Source: an uncultured Collinsella sp. (GTDB lineage Bacteria; Actinomycetota; Coriobacteriia; Coriobacteriales; Coriobacteriaceae). From it: 19,665 nucleotides of DNA. The stretch is from NCBI GenBank assembly GCA_937950415.1, contig CALFDL010000354.1, forward strand, positions 1 through 19,665, in the 5' to 3' direction. The notes beneath the pieces were generated by a model. The model searched no databases. It was not told the origin of the DNA and worked only from the letters and a program-made list of their open reading frames with translations. Each line of letters begins with the position of its first letter. Positions within the stretch are counted from its first letter, which is position 1. The translations under genes were made by a program, and so were the position numbers. Positions 12,944 through 19,665 of this stretch are shown in pieces.

Positions 12944-14663
12944 TCGTGCGATACCGACCGATTGCGCGGTACTTTTCGTAGCGGAGGTTTGTGAGGGTCG
13001 CGTCGTCGAGCTGCCCAAGCGTATCGAAGGCATCAAATGCCGAGGATATGACAGCGCCGGCGATCTCCTCATGCGACAGGCCCCTATCGTCAACGATGCC
13101 GTCGATGATGCCGAGAGCCAGCAGATCGGGGGCCGTGAGCTTAAGCGCCTCGGCGGCCTCATTCGCGCGCTCGGTATCCTTCCACAGGATCGACGCACAG
13201 GCCTCGGGGCTCACGACCGAATAGGCCGAGCTCGAGAGCATCAGGATGCGGTCGGCCACGGACAGCGCCAGCGCGCCACCAGAGCCGCCCTCGCCTGTCA
13301 CCACCGAGACAATCGGTGTCTTAAGGCCGCTCATCTCCATGAGATTCTGGGCAATCGCCTCGCCCTGGCCACGTTCCTCGGCACCGATGCCGCAAAACGC
13401 GCCCGAAGTATCGACCAGGCACAGAACCGGTCGACCAAACTTTTCGGCCTGGCGCATAAGGCGACGCGCTTTGCGGTAGCCCTCGGGATGTGCCATACCA
13501 AAGTTGCGACGCATGCGCTCTTTGGTCGTGGTGCCGCGCTCGATGGCGATAACCGTCACGGGACGTCCGTCTTTCCAGCCAATGCCAGCCACCACAGCGG
13601 CGTCGTCACCAAAGTAACGGTCGCCATGCAGCTCCACAAATCCGTCCAAGCCCAGCGAGATCATCTCGCCCGCCGTGGCACGATCTGCCGAGCGGGTCTG
13701 TTTGACAATCTCGAGTGCCGTTTTTGGTGCGGCCGTGCGCTTAAACAGATGTCCCAGCTTCTTGCCGCGGCGCCCTGTATGCACAATCTCGTGCGGAGCC
13801 CCCAGACCGGGCGCGTGCCCTTCGTGCAGCGCCAACAGCTCGCCTACCGTGAGCGCAATCTCGCCACGCGGAACAACGGCATCGCAAAAGCCGTGCTCCA
13901 GCAAAAACTCGGAGCGCTGGAACCCCTTGGGCAGGCGCTTGTGCATGTTCTGCTCGATCACGCGCGGGCCGGCAAACGCCGTCAGGGCATCGGGCTCGGC
14001 CAGGATAATGTCGCCCTCCATGGCAAAGCTCGCGGTCACGCCGCCAGTCGTGGGGTCGGTGAGCACCGTGATATACAGGCCGCCCGCCTCGCTATGCCTT
14101 CTCGCGGCAGCAGAGATTTTGGCCATCTGCATAAGCGATGTCACGCCCTCTTGCATGCGCGCACCGCCCGAAACGGTAAAGCCGACAACTGGCAATCCCA
14201 GCTCGGTCGCACGCTCAAATGCGCGACAGATCTTCTCGCCCACCACGGAACCCATCGAGCCCATCATAAAGTTGGCATCCATAAAGAAGAGCGCGGTATC
14301 GCAGCCGCAGATTTTACCCCTACCGCACACGACGGCATCGCGCTCGCCCGAACGCTCGCTCACGCTCTTGAGCTTGTCGGCATAGCCGGGAAACAAGAGG
14401 AAATCCTCCGACGCCAGTTTGGCATCCCATTCCTCAAACGTGCCCTCGTCGACCGTCATGCGCATGCGCGCGCGACCGCTCACGCGAAAGTGTTTGCCGC
14501 AACGAGGGCAGACCTCGAGGTTGTCGTGCAGGCGTGCCTCATCGATCACACGGCGGCACTCCGGGCACTTGATAAACACATGGCGCGCAGGAAACTCGGC
14601 GCACGACTCGGTCATCGGCCCCTCGAGAACGTTGACCGTCTTCGCTTTTCTATTCATCAGCAT
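12939..14663 (-). CDS. accDA: Fused acetyl-CoA carboxylase carboxyltransferase (beta-alpha)
   Basis: This 574-residue protein joins the two carboxyltransferase subunits that move the carboxyl group from biotin to acetyl-CoA to make malonyl-CoA. The N-terminal half is AccD, with a zinc finger (Cys33, Cys36, Cys52, Cys55) and SGGARMQEG (165-173). After a linker around residues 283-315 comes AccA, with MAHPEGYRKARRLM (390-403), GAFCGIGAEERGQGEAIA (421-438) and VTGEGGSGGALAL (455-467). The usual bacterial arrangement is two separate genes. The frame is unbroken, so this is a real fusion. The ATG at 14663 lies 14 bases inside accC; an alternative ATG is at 14657. The symbol accDA describes the fusion rather than a standard name. 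Confidence 0.95.
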   Translation of the reverse strand: MLMNRKAKTVNVLEGPMTESCAEFPARHVFIKCPECRRVIDEARLHDNLEVCPRCGKHFRVSGRARMRMTVDEGTFEEWDAKLASEDFLLFPGYADKLKSVSERSGERDAVVCGRGKICGCDTALFFMDANFMMGSMGSVVGEKICRAFERATELGLPVVGFTVSGGARMQEGVTSLMQMAKISAAARRHSEAGGLYITVLTDPTTGGVTASFAMEGDIILAEPDALTAFAGPRVIEQNMHKRLPKGFQRSEFLLEHGFCDAVVPRGEIALTVGELLALHEGHAPGLGAPHEIVHTGRRGKKLGHLFKRTAAPKTALEIVKQTRSADRATAGEMISLGLDGFVELHGDRYFGDDAAVVAGIGWKDGRPVTVIAIERGTTTKERMRRNFGMAHPEGYRKARRLMRQAEKFGRPVLCLVDTSGAFCGIGAEERGQGEAIAQNLMEMSGLKTPIVSVVTGEGGSGGALALSVADRILMLSSSAYSVVSPEACASILWKDTERANEAAEALKLTAPDLLALGIIDGIVDDRGLSHEEIAGAVISSAFDAFDTLGQLDDATLTNLRYEKYRAIGRYRTM

Positions 14664-15993
14664 AGAGATGCCCCATCAGATCGGTGTGGTACATACCCGA
14701 CAAGAACTCGTCGTTTGCCAGCACGTCGAGCTGAAGCTCGCTGTTTTCGCTCACGCCTTCAATCACGAGCTCGCCCAGGGCCGAGCGCATCTTACGAATA
14801 GCGCCGTCACGCGTGGGCGCACACACGATGAGCTTGCCAAGCATGGAGTCGTAGTACGGCGGAACTTTCGCACCGGTAAACATGGCGGAATCCCAGCGTA
14901 CGCGCGGACCACCCGGCACACGCAACGCGGTGACCGTTCCACATGACGGCAGAAAGTCCGGCGTTTCGGCATTGATGCGGCACTCCATGGCGTGGTTGCG
15001 GACCGGCATGTCCTCCCGCTCAAAGGGCAGAGGCTGGCCGGCTGCCACGCGCAGCTGCCACTTGACCAAGTCGGTATCGGTCACAAACTCCGTAACCGGA
15101 TGCTCCACCTGCAAGCGCGTGTTCATTTCCATAAAGTAGAAATTGCCGTCGTCCGAATACAGGAACTCGATGGTACCGGCTCCTTCGTAGCCGACGGCAC
15201 GAGCCAAGTCACGCGCTGCCTTGTGCATGCGCACGCGAATATCATCGCGTCCGTCGAGGCACGGCGCGGGGCTCTCCTCGATCAGCTTTTGGTTGCGACG
15301 CTGCACCGAGCACTCGCGCTCGCCGAGCGAAAATACATGGCCCTGCTTATCGGCCATAATCTGCACCTCAACGTGGTGCGCCGGCGCGACGAACTTCTCC
15401 ATGTAGCACTCGCCGTCGCCAAAAACGGCCTCGCCCTCGGCACGCGCCTCGATGAACGCCTTTGCCGCATCTTCCACGCGCTCGACCTTGCGAATGCCGC
15501 GACCGCCGCCGCCTGCACGCGCCTTAATGAGCACGGGGCAACCAATGCGCTCGGCCTCGGCCGTTGCCTCCTCGGGGCTTTTGAGCAAATTGCAGCCCGG
15601 CACGATGGGCACGCCCGCCGCGGCAGCCGTTCGACGCGCGGCGTCCTTATCGCCCATGCTGTCGATCACCTCGGCCGAAGGACCGACAAACGCCAGACCG
15701 CACTTGTCGCAGTCGCGCACGAAGCTCGCCTTCTCGGAAAAGAAACCGTAGCCAGGATGGATCGCCTTTGCCCCCGACTTCACGGCACAGGTGAGCACAG
15801 CATCGTCGTTGAGGTAGCTCTCGGCAAGACGCGGGCCACCGATGCAATACGCCTCGTCGGCAAGCTGCACGTGCAGCGCGTCCGCATCGGCCGTGGAATA
15901 AACGGCGACGGTCTTGATGCCCATATCGCGGCACGCGCGGATAACACGGACCGCGACTTCGCCACGGTTGGCAATGAGCACTTTGTCGAACAT
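14650..15993 (-). CDS. accC: Acetyl-CoA carboxylase, biotin carboxylase subunit
   Basis: AccC carboxylates the biotin on AccB with bicarbonate and ATP, the first half of acetyl-CoA carboxylase. The 447-residue product has the standard length. It begins MFDKVLIANRGEVAVRVIRA. It has the ATP-grasp loop KARAGGGGRGIRKV (157-170), Lys238 in RRNQKLIEE, and metal ligands Glu276 and Glu289, followed by MNTRLQVEHPVTE (290-302). The frame stays open to 16212, but the family start and AAGGAAGG just upstream fix the ATG at 15991-15993. The start is 10 bases after fabZ, and the stop overlaps the accDA start. Confidence 0.98.
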   Translation of the reverse strand: MFDKVLIANRGEVAVRVIRACRDMGIKTVAVYSTADADALHVQLADEAYCIGGPRLAESYLNDDAVLTCAVKSGAKAIHPGYGFFSEKASFVRDCDKCGLAFVGPSAEVIDSMGDKDAARRTAAAAGVPIVPGCNLLKSPEEATAEAERIGCPVLIKARAGGGGRGIRKVERVEDAAKAFIEARAEGEAVFGDGECYMEKFVAPAHHVEVQIMADKQGHVFSLGERECSVQRRNQKLIEESPAPCLDGRDDIRVRMHKAARDLARAVGYEGAGTIEFLYSDDGNFYFMEMNTRLQVEHPVTEFVTDTDLVKWQLRVAAGQPLPFEREDMPVRNHAMECRINAETPDFLPSCGTVTALRVPGGPRVRWDSAMFTGAKVPPYYDSMLGKLIVCAPTRDGAIRKMRSALGELVIEGVSENSELQLDVLANDEFLSGMYHTDLMGHLYADE

Positions 15994-16003
15994 GAAGCCT
16001 TCC

Positions 16004-16426
16004 TTAACTTTCGTGCATGAGTGCAAAGGACATATCGGCGCGGCAGCACACCTCACCGTTGACGCTCGCAGTACCCGTCGCAAAGCGAAACGGCCCGCGC
16101 GCACGCGTGATGGAGCACACCAGATCCACCGTGTCGCCCGGGCGTACCGGACGCTTAAAGCGCACCTTGTCCAGACTCGTATAGAACGGCGTCGCGCCGC
16201 GCGCCTCCTCATCGCCCATCAGCAGCACGCAGCAGTTCTGGGCGAGCATCTCGCACTGAATCACGCCGGGAACGACCGGGTTTCCCGGAAAATGCCCCTG
16301 CAAAAAGTACTCGTCGCCCGTAATCGTGATCTTGCCGTGGGCCTCGTCGCCCACCAGCTCGGCTTCGTCGAGCAAAAGCATCGGCTCGCGATGCGGCAAC
16401 AGCTTCTTGAGCTCTTCTTTGTTCAT
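16004..16426 (-). CDS. fabZ: 3-hydroxyacyl-ACP dehydratase
   Basis: FabZ removes water from 3-hydroxyacyl-ACP to give the trans-2-enoyl-ACP in type II fatty-acid synthesis. The 140-residue product has the hot-dog fold signature FLQGHFPGNPVVPGVIQCEM (41-60), with catalytic His45 and Glu59. Two starts are possible. A GTG at 16435 touches the accB stop (TAGGTG) and adds three residues. The ATG at 16424-16426 has AGGTGA at a 5-base spacing and is preferred. It sits between accB and accC, as in Firmicutes fab operons. Confidence 0.96.
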   Translation of the reverse strand: MNKEELKKLLPHREPMLLLDEAELVGDEAHGKITITGDEYFLQGHFPGNPVVPGVIQCEMLAQNCCVLLMGDEEARGATPFYTSLDKVRFKRPVRPGDTVDLVCSITRARGPFRFATGTASVNGEVCCRADMSFALMHES

Positions 16427-16435
16427 GGATATCAC

Positions 16436-16909
16436 CTATCCGATCCTCATGAGGCAGCTGCCAAACTCCACGAGGTCGCCGTCGGCCACGCAGATCTCGA
16501 GCACCTCGCCATCCGCCTCTGCCGTCACCTCGTTGAGAACCTTCATGGCCTCGATGATGCAGAGGGTCTCGCCGGCTTTGACCTTGGAGCCCACGTGCAC
16601 AAACGGCTCGTCGCCCGGCGCCGGGGCAGCATAGAAAACGCCGACCATGGGAGCAGTCACCTCGGTGCCCTTGGGCTCCGGCGCGGCGGAAGGTGTCTGC
16701 GCGGTGGGTTCCGGCGCGGCGGGCATAGCTGCGGGAGCCGCAACCGGAGCAGCCATGGCGCTCGGCATAGGCATGGGCACGGCAACCGGCTGCGCGGCAC
16801 TCGCGCGCTCGAGTTCGACCGCGGTGCCATCGGGCTCCTCAACACGTACGCGCGTAAGGCCGCGGTCCTCCATAACATCGGCTATCTCGGCAAGTCTTTT
16901 GGAATCCAT
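16436..16909 (-). CDS. accB: Biotin carboxyl carrier protein of acetyl-CoA carboxylase
   Basis: AccB carries biotin between the carboxylase and the carboxyltransferase. The 157-residue product has a short N-terminal domain, a flexible Ala/Pro-rich linker (about residues 40-80) and a biotinyl domain with CIIEAMKVLNEV, where Lys123 is the biotin attachment site. The linker is made of repeated AP and MP runs. The start is ATG at 16907-16909, 3 bases after the fabF stop, with GAGGAG upstream inside fabF. Confidence 0.98.
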   Translation of the reverse strand: MDSKRLAEIADVMEDRGLTRVRVEEPDGTAVELERASAAQPVAVPMPMPSAMAAPVAAPAAMPAAPEPTAQTPSAAPEPKGTEVTAPMVGVFYAAPAPGDEPFVHVGSKVKAGETLCIIEAMKVLNEVTAEADGEVLEICVADGDLVEFGSCLMRIG

Positions 16910-16912
16910 GCT

Positions 16913-18160
16913 CTAGCTCCTCGTATATCTACGCAGCGCGATGGCGGCGTTGTGCCCGCCAAAGCCCAGGTTGGTCGAAAGCGCCCAGGTAAGGTCGGCG
17001 CGAACCGCTCGATTAGGCGTGTAATCAAGATCGCAGGCGGGATCGGGCGTGCGGTAGTTAATGGTCGGGGGCACCACGCCCTGCTCGAGCGCCATGGCAC
17101 AGGCCATGACCTCGATGGCACCCGTGGCACCGATCATGTGCCCGGTCATCGACTTGGTCGACGAAACGTGCGCGGCGCGTGCCGCGTCCTCGCCGAGCGC
17201 CCGCTTAATGCCCGCCGTCTCGGACGAATCGTTGAGCTTGGTCGAGGTACCGTGAGCGTTGATGTAGAGGCCCTCGGAAGGCTTGACGTCGCCCTCGGCA
17301 ACCGCCAGCGATATCGCACGGGCAATGCCGGCAGCCTCGGGATCGGGGCTCGTGATGTGATAGGCATCATCGGTGTTGCCGTAGCCCACGACCTCGGCAT
17401 AAATGTGCGTCCCACGCGCCTGCGCATGTTCCATGCTCTCGAGTACCAGCACGCAGGCGCCCTCGCCCATCACAAAACCGTCGCGATTCGCATCGAACGG
17501 ACGGCATGCCGTCGACGGGTCAGGATTAGTGGTGAGTGCACGGCAGGACGTAAAGCCCGCAACGGCATCGGGGATAATGGCCGCCTCGGCACCGCCCGCG
17601 AGGATCGCGTCGGCATAGCCGTGCTTGATAGCACGGAACGCCTCGCCCACCGCATGGGCCGAGGTCGCGCACGCAGTCACGACTGGCAGGGTCGGTCCCT
17701 TTGCCTTGTGACGGATTGCGATATTGCCCGATGCCATGTTGGGGATCATCATCGCAATCATGTAAGGCGATGCGCGGCGGGGCCCACGATCGGCGATCGT
17801 GTGGACGTTGTCGACGAGCGTCTGCATGCCGCCCACGCCCGACCCCACGTAAACGCCCAGGCGCTCGCGATCGATGGCGCCTTCGACATCAAAGCCCGCA
17901 TCGTGCATGGCCTCGTCCGACGCCGCCAGTGCAAACTGAACGCAGGGGTCCAGGTGCTTGGCGTCGTGCTTGCCAAAGTAGTCGTTGCCGTCAAGGCCCT
18001 TGACCTCGGCCGCCACCTTGACGGCAAACGCATCGGTATCGAAGTGCGTGATCGGGCCGATGCCGCACGTGCCGGCGCACATGGCCGCCCAGGTGGCAAG
18101 CGCAGTGTTGCCGAGCGGCGATACGGCACCGATGCCGGTGATTGCAACTCTCTGTTCCAT
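16913..18160 (-). CDS. fabF: Beta-ketoacyl-ACP synthase II
   Basis: FabF condenses malonyl-ACP with a growing acyl chain. The 415-residue product has the Cys-His-His triad of elongating ketosynthases: Cys164 in TACATSAHAVGEA, His303 in NAHGTSTKLND and His341 in KSMTGHMIGATGAIE, plus Phe400 in the GFGGHNAA gate. The start is uncertain by a few codons. The frame opens at a TTG (18178), and two ATGs lie at 18163 and 18160. GAGGAG is 6 bases before 18160, so MEQRVAITGIG is chosen, matching the family start. It follows fabG after 39 bases. Confidence 0.96.
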   Translation of the reverse strand: MEQRVAITGIGAVSPLGNTALATWAAMCAGTCGIGPITHFDTDAFAVKVAAEVKGLDGNDYFGKHDAKHLDPCVQFALAASDEAMHDAGFDVEGAIDRERLGVYVGSGVGGMQTLVDNVHTIADRGPRRASPYMIAMMIPNMASGNIAIRHKAKGPTLPVVTACATSAHAVGEAFRAIKHGYADAILAGGAEAAIIPDAVAGFTSCRALTTNPDPSTACRPFDANRDGFVMGEGACVLVLESMEHAQARGTHIYAEVVGYGNTDDAYHITSPDPEAAGIARAISLAVAEGDVKPSEGLYINAHGTSTKLNDSSETAGIKRALGEDAARAAHVSSTKSMTGHMIGATGAIEVMACAMALEQGVVPPTINYRTPDPACDLDYTPNRAVRADLTWALSTNLGFGGHNAAIALRRYTRS

Positions 18161-18199
18161 CATGGTCTCCTCATCCAAGCCGTTCTTCGGCCCTGGTTT

Positions 18200-18973
18200 C
18201 TACATCGCCATTCCGCCGTCGACGCGCACGACCTCGCCCGTAATGTAGGCAGCCGCATCGCTCGCCAAAAAGCGCACCACGCCGGCCACTTCCTCGGGGC
18301 GCGCCATGCGCTTAAGGGGAATCTGCTCCTCGGTTGCCGCACGCACCTTCTCCGAGAGCTTTGCCGTCATATCGGTCTCGACAAACCCGGGAGCGACCGC
18401 GTTCACTCGTACGCCGCGGGGCGCAAGCTCGCGCGCGACCGCTTTGGTAAGCCCTATCACACCCGCCTTGGAGGCAGCGTAGTTGGCTTGCCCGGCATTG
18501 CCCATCAGGCCCACGACAGAGCTCATGTTGATGACGCAACCGCCGCGCTGGCGCATAAAGGTCTTGGTGAGCGCACGCGTCGTGTTGAACGTGCCCTTGA
18601 GATTGACATCGAGCACGCGATCGAAGGCGTCATCGCCCATACGCATGAGCAGGCCATCGCGGGTGATGCCGGCGTTGTTGACAAGCGCCCAAATGGAGCC
18701 AAAGTCGCTCAGGACCGCCTCCACGCATGCGTTGACGGCATCGGGGTCGGCCACGTCACATTGATATGCGCGCGCCGTGGCGCCAGCCGCCTCGCAGGCT
18801 TTGCACGTCTCGCGTGCTGCATCGACGCTGCCGGCATAGACGACGGCGATATCGTAGCCATCCTCCGCCAGGCCCACGGCACAAGCGCGGCCGATACCAC
18901 GCGAGCCGCCCGTGACCAGCGCCACGCGACGCGAGTCGTTGCGCTCGAGCGCGCCGTTGTTCAAGTTGCCCAT
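18200..18973 (-). CDS. fabG: 3-oxoacyl-ACP reductase
   Basis: FabG is the NADPH-dependent short-chain dehydrogenase that reduces 3-ketoacyl-ACP. The 257-residue product has TGGSRGIG (21-28) for cofactor binding, NNAG (99-102) and the catalytic Ser152, Tyr165 and Lys169 in NYAASKAG. It ends VRVDGGMAM, a common FabG C-terminus. About 14 residues (MGNLNNGALERNDS) precede the usual start of the fold, somewhat more than usual. AAAGGA before the ATG at 18971-18973 supports this start. It is 30 bases after fabD. Confidence 0.97.
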   Translation of the reverse strand: MGNLNNGALERNDSRRVALVTGGSRGIGRACAVGLAEDGYDIAVVYAGSVDAARETCKACEAAGATARAYQCDVADPDAVNACVEAVLSDFGSIWALVNNAGITRDGLLMRMGDDAFDRVLDVNLKGTFNTTRALTKTFMRQRGGCVINMSSVVGLMGNAGQANYAASKAGVIGLTKAVARELAPRGVRVNAVAPGFVETDMTAKLSEKVRAATEEQIPLKRMARPEEVAGVVRFLASDAAAYITGEVVRVDGGMAM

Positions 18974-19003
18974 GTCATTCCTTTCGGGTTACAGTCCTGT
19001 GGG

Positions 19004-19665
19004 CTATGCGAGCTCGTCGGCAATAGCTGCGACCTGTTCGGCCGTTTCGCACGAATACACGCGAACGTCGCTCAGCGTACGCTTGACCAGGCCCGACAGC
19101 GTTTTGCCAGGACCGACCTCAATAAACGTGTCGATGCCCTGATCCTGCAGAGTATGCAGCGTGTCGACCCAGCGAACGGCATGGCTCACCTGGTTGGCCA
19201 AGACATCCGATGCCGCTCGCGGGTCCGCCGGATAGGGCGCCGCCGTCATGTTTGCCATGACCGGAATCAGCAGCGGAGACGGCGCGTGGCCGGCTTGGAT
19301 ATACGTCGCCAGCCCCTCAGTCGCCTCGGCCATATAGGGGCTATGGAATGCACCCGACACCGCGACCTTCATGGCGCGACCGCCAGCCTCTTTTACCAGG
19401 ACGTCGAGGGCCTGCAGCGCCTCAGGCGCTCCGGCAACAACCGTCTGCTGCGGACTGTTGCAGTTGACCGGCCAGCAGTTCTCGCCGGCCTGTTTTGCCA
19501 GGTTCTCGACTTGCGCCGCATCGAGTTTGATGACGGCGCGCATGCCGCCGGGGTGACGCTCGGCCGCCGTGGCCATCAATGCCGCGCGCTCACACACGAG
19601 CTCAAAACCCGCTCGCGTATCGAATGCCCCCGCAAAGGTGAGCGCGGCGACCTCGCCCAGCGAAA
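19004..19665 (-). CDS. fabD: Malonyl-CoA:ACP transacylase (5' end beyond window)
   Basis: FabD moves malonate from CoA to ACP, the entry step of chain extension. Only the C-terminal 219 residues are in the window. The frame runs to the edge, where the first complete codon (19661-19663) encodes the nucleophile serine of SLGEVAAL. The catalytic His is in VSGAFHSPYM, and EVGPGKTLSGLVKR is the conserved C-terminal block. The codon before the serine ends in TT, so it cannot encode the His of the common GHSLG form; it must be Phe, Leu, Ile or Val. The internal GTG at 19597 is not a start, because the conserved sequence continues upstream. Confidence 0.96.
   Translation of the reverse strand, partial: SLGEVAALTFAGAFDTRAGFELVCERAALMATAAERHPGGMRAVIKLDAAQVENLAKQAGENCWPVNCNSPQQTVVAGAPEALQALDVLVKEAGGRAMKVAVSGAFHSPYMAEATEGLATYIQAGHAPSPLLIPVMANMTAAPYPADPRAASDVLANQVSHAVRWVDTLHTLQDQGIDTFIEVGPGKTLSGLVKRTLSDVRVYSCETAEQVAAIADELA

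Noticed and set aside
12899..13198. A 100-residue N-terminal extension of the EIIC permease.
   Set aside because: The extra part is Arg/Ser-rich, lies within accDA in another frame, and the ATG at 12898 has its own ribosome binding site.
12846..14801. A 651-residue open frame on the plus strand across accDA.
   Set aside because: It is antisense to a gene with intact catalytic motifs. Such long shadow frames are normal in high-GC DNA, and it shows no recognisable domain.
15994..16212. A longer accC starting upstream at 16212.
   Set aside because: The extra residues are low-complexity and lie in fabZ in another frame, while MFDKVLIANRGE is the family start and follows AAGGAAGG.

Overview
The window looks like chromosome from a high-GC gut actinobacterium of class Coriobacteriia, most likely Collinsella. 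That placement is inference from protein character, a Firmicutes-like type II fatty-acid operon with a fused carboxyltransferase gene, and intergenic repeats built on a GGGACAG/CTGTCCC core. No rRNA or tRNA gene was found to confirm it. All recognised genes lie on the minus strand except the first complete one (an RluA-type pseudouridine synthase) and a gene tail just before it.

Layout from left to right. (1) 1-737: the tail of an unknown plus-strand gene and a pseudouridine synthase. (2) 738-1168: a gene-free, repeat-rich stretch with two copies of a CCACCACA hairpin repeat, three inverted repeats spaced 80-81 bp apart, and a terminator. (3) 1169-2998: a two-gene minus-strand operon, a Gfo/Idh/MocA oxidoreductase followed by a DeoR-type regulator. 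Its upstream region (2999-3475) holds a 14-bp palindrome, a cluster of GCGC-rich half-sites, more repeat fragments and the terminator of the next operon. (4) 3476-9264: a ribosomal protein operon read right to left as rplC-rplD-rplW-rplB-rpsS-rplV-rpsC-rplP-rpmC-rpsQ-rplN-rplX. It ends at a strong terminator right after rplX. It lacks rpsJ at its head and rplE onward at its tail, so the usual S10-spc cluster is cut at both ends. (5) 9265-9712: the rplC upstream region, with a 137-bp palindromic element carrying 35-bp perfect arms, a candidate promoter and a foldable leader. (6) 9713-11533: a CDF metal transporter followed by a histidine phosphatase. (7) 11684-12898: a stand-alone PTS EIIC permease with a terminator. 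(8) 12939-19665: the fatty-acid synthesis operon fabD(partial)-fabG-fabF-accB-fabZ-accC-accDA, tightly packed with overlapping or nearly touching genes.

The fab/acc genes form one pathway. AccB, AccC and the fused AccDA make malonyl-CoA; FabD loads malonate on ACP; FabF condenses; FabG reduces the ketoacyl; FabZ dehydrates. ACP, FabH and the enoyl reductase are not in the window and may lie beyond its right edge.

The least explained parts are non-coding. There is a possible pseudoknot that would cover the rplB ribosome binding site. There is a three-way-junction fold between rpsQ and rplN. A 26-bp block is shared by the rplC and rplB upstream regions. The 137-bp palindrome and the 80-bp-period inverted repeat array complete the list.
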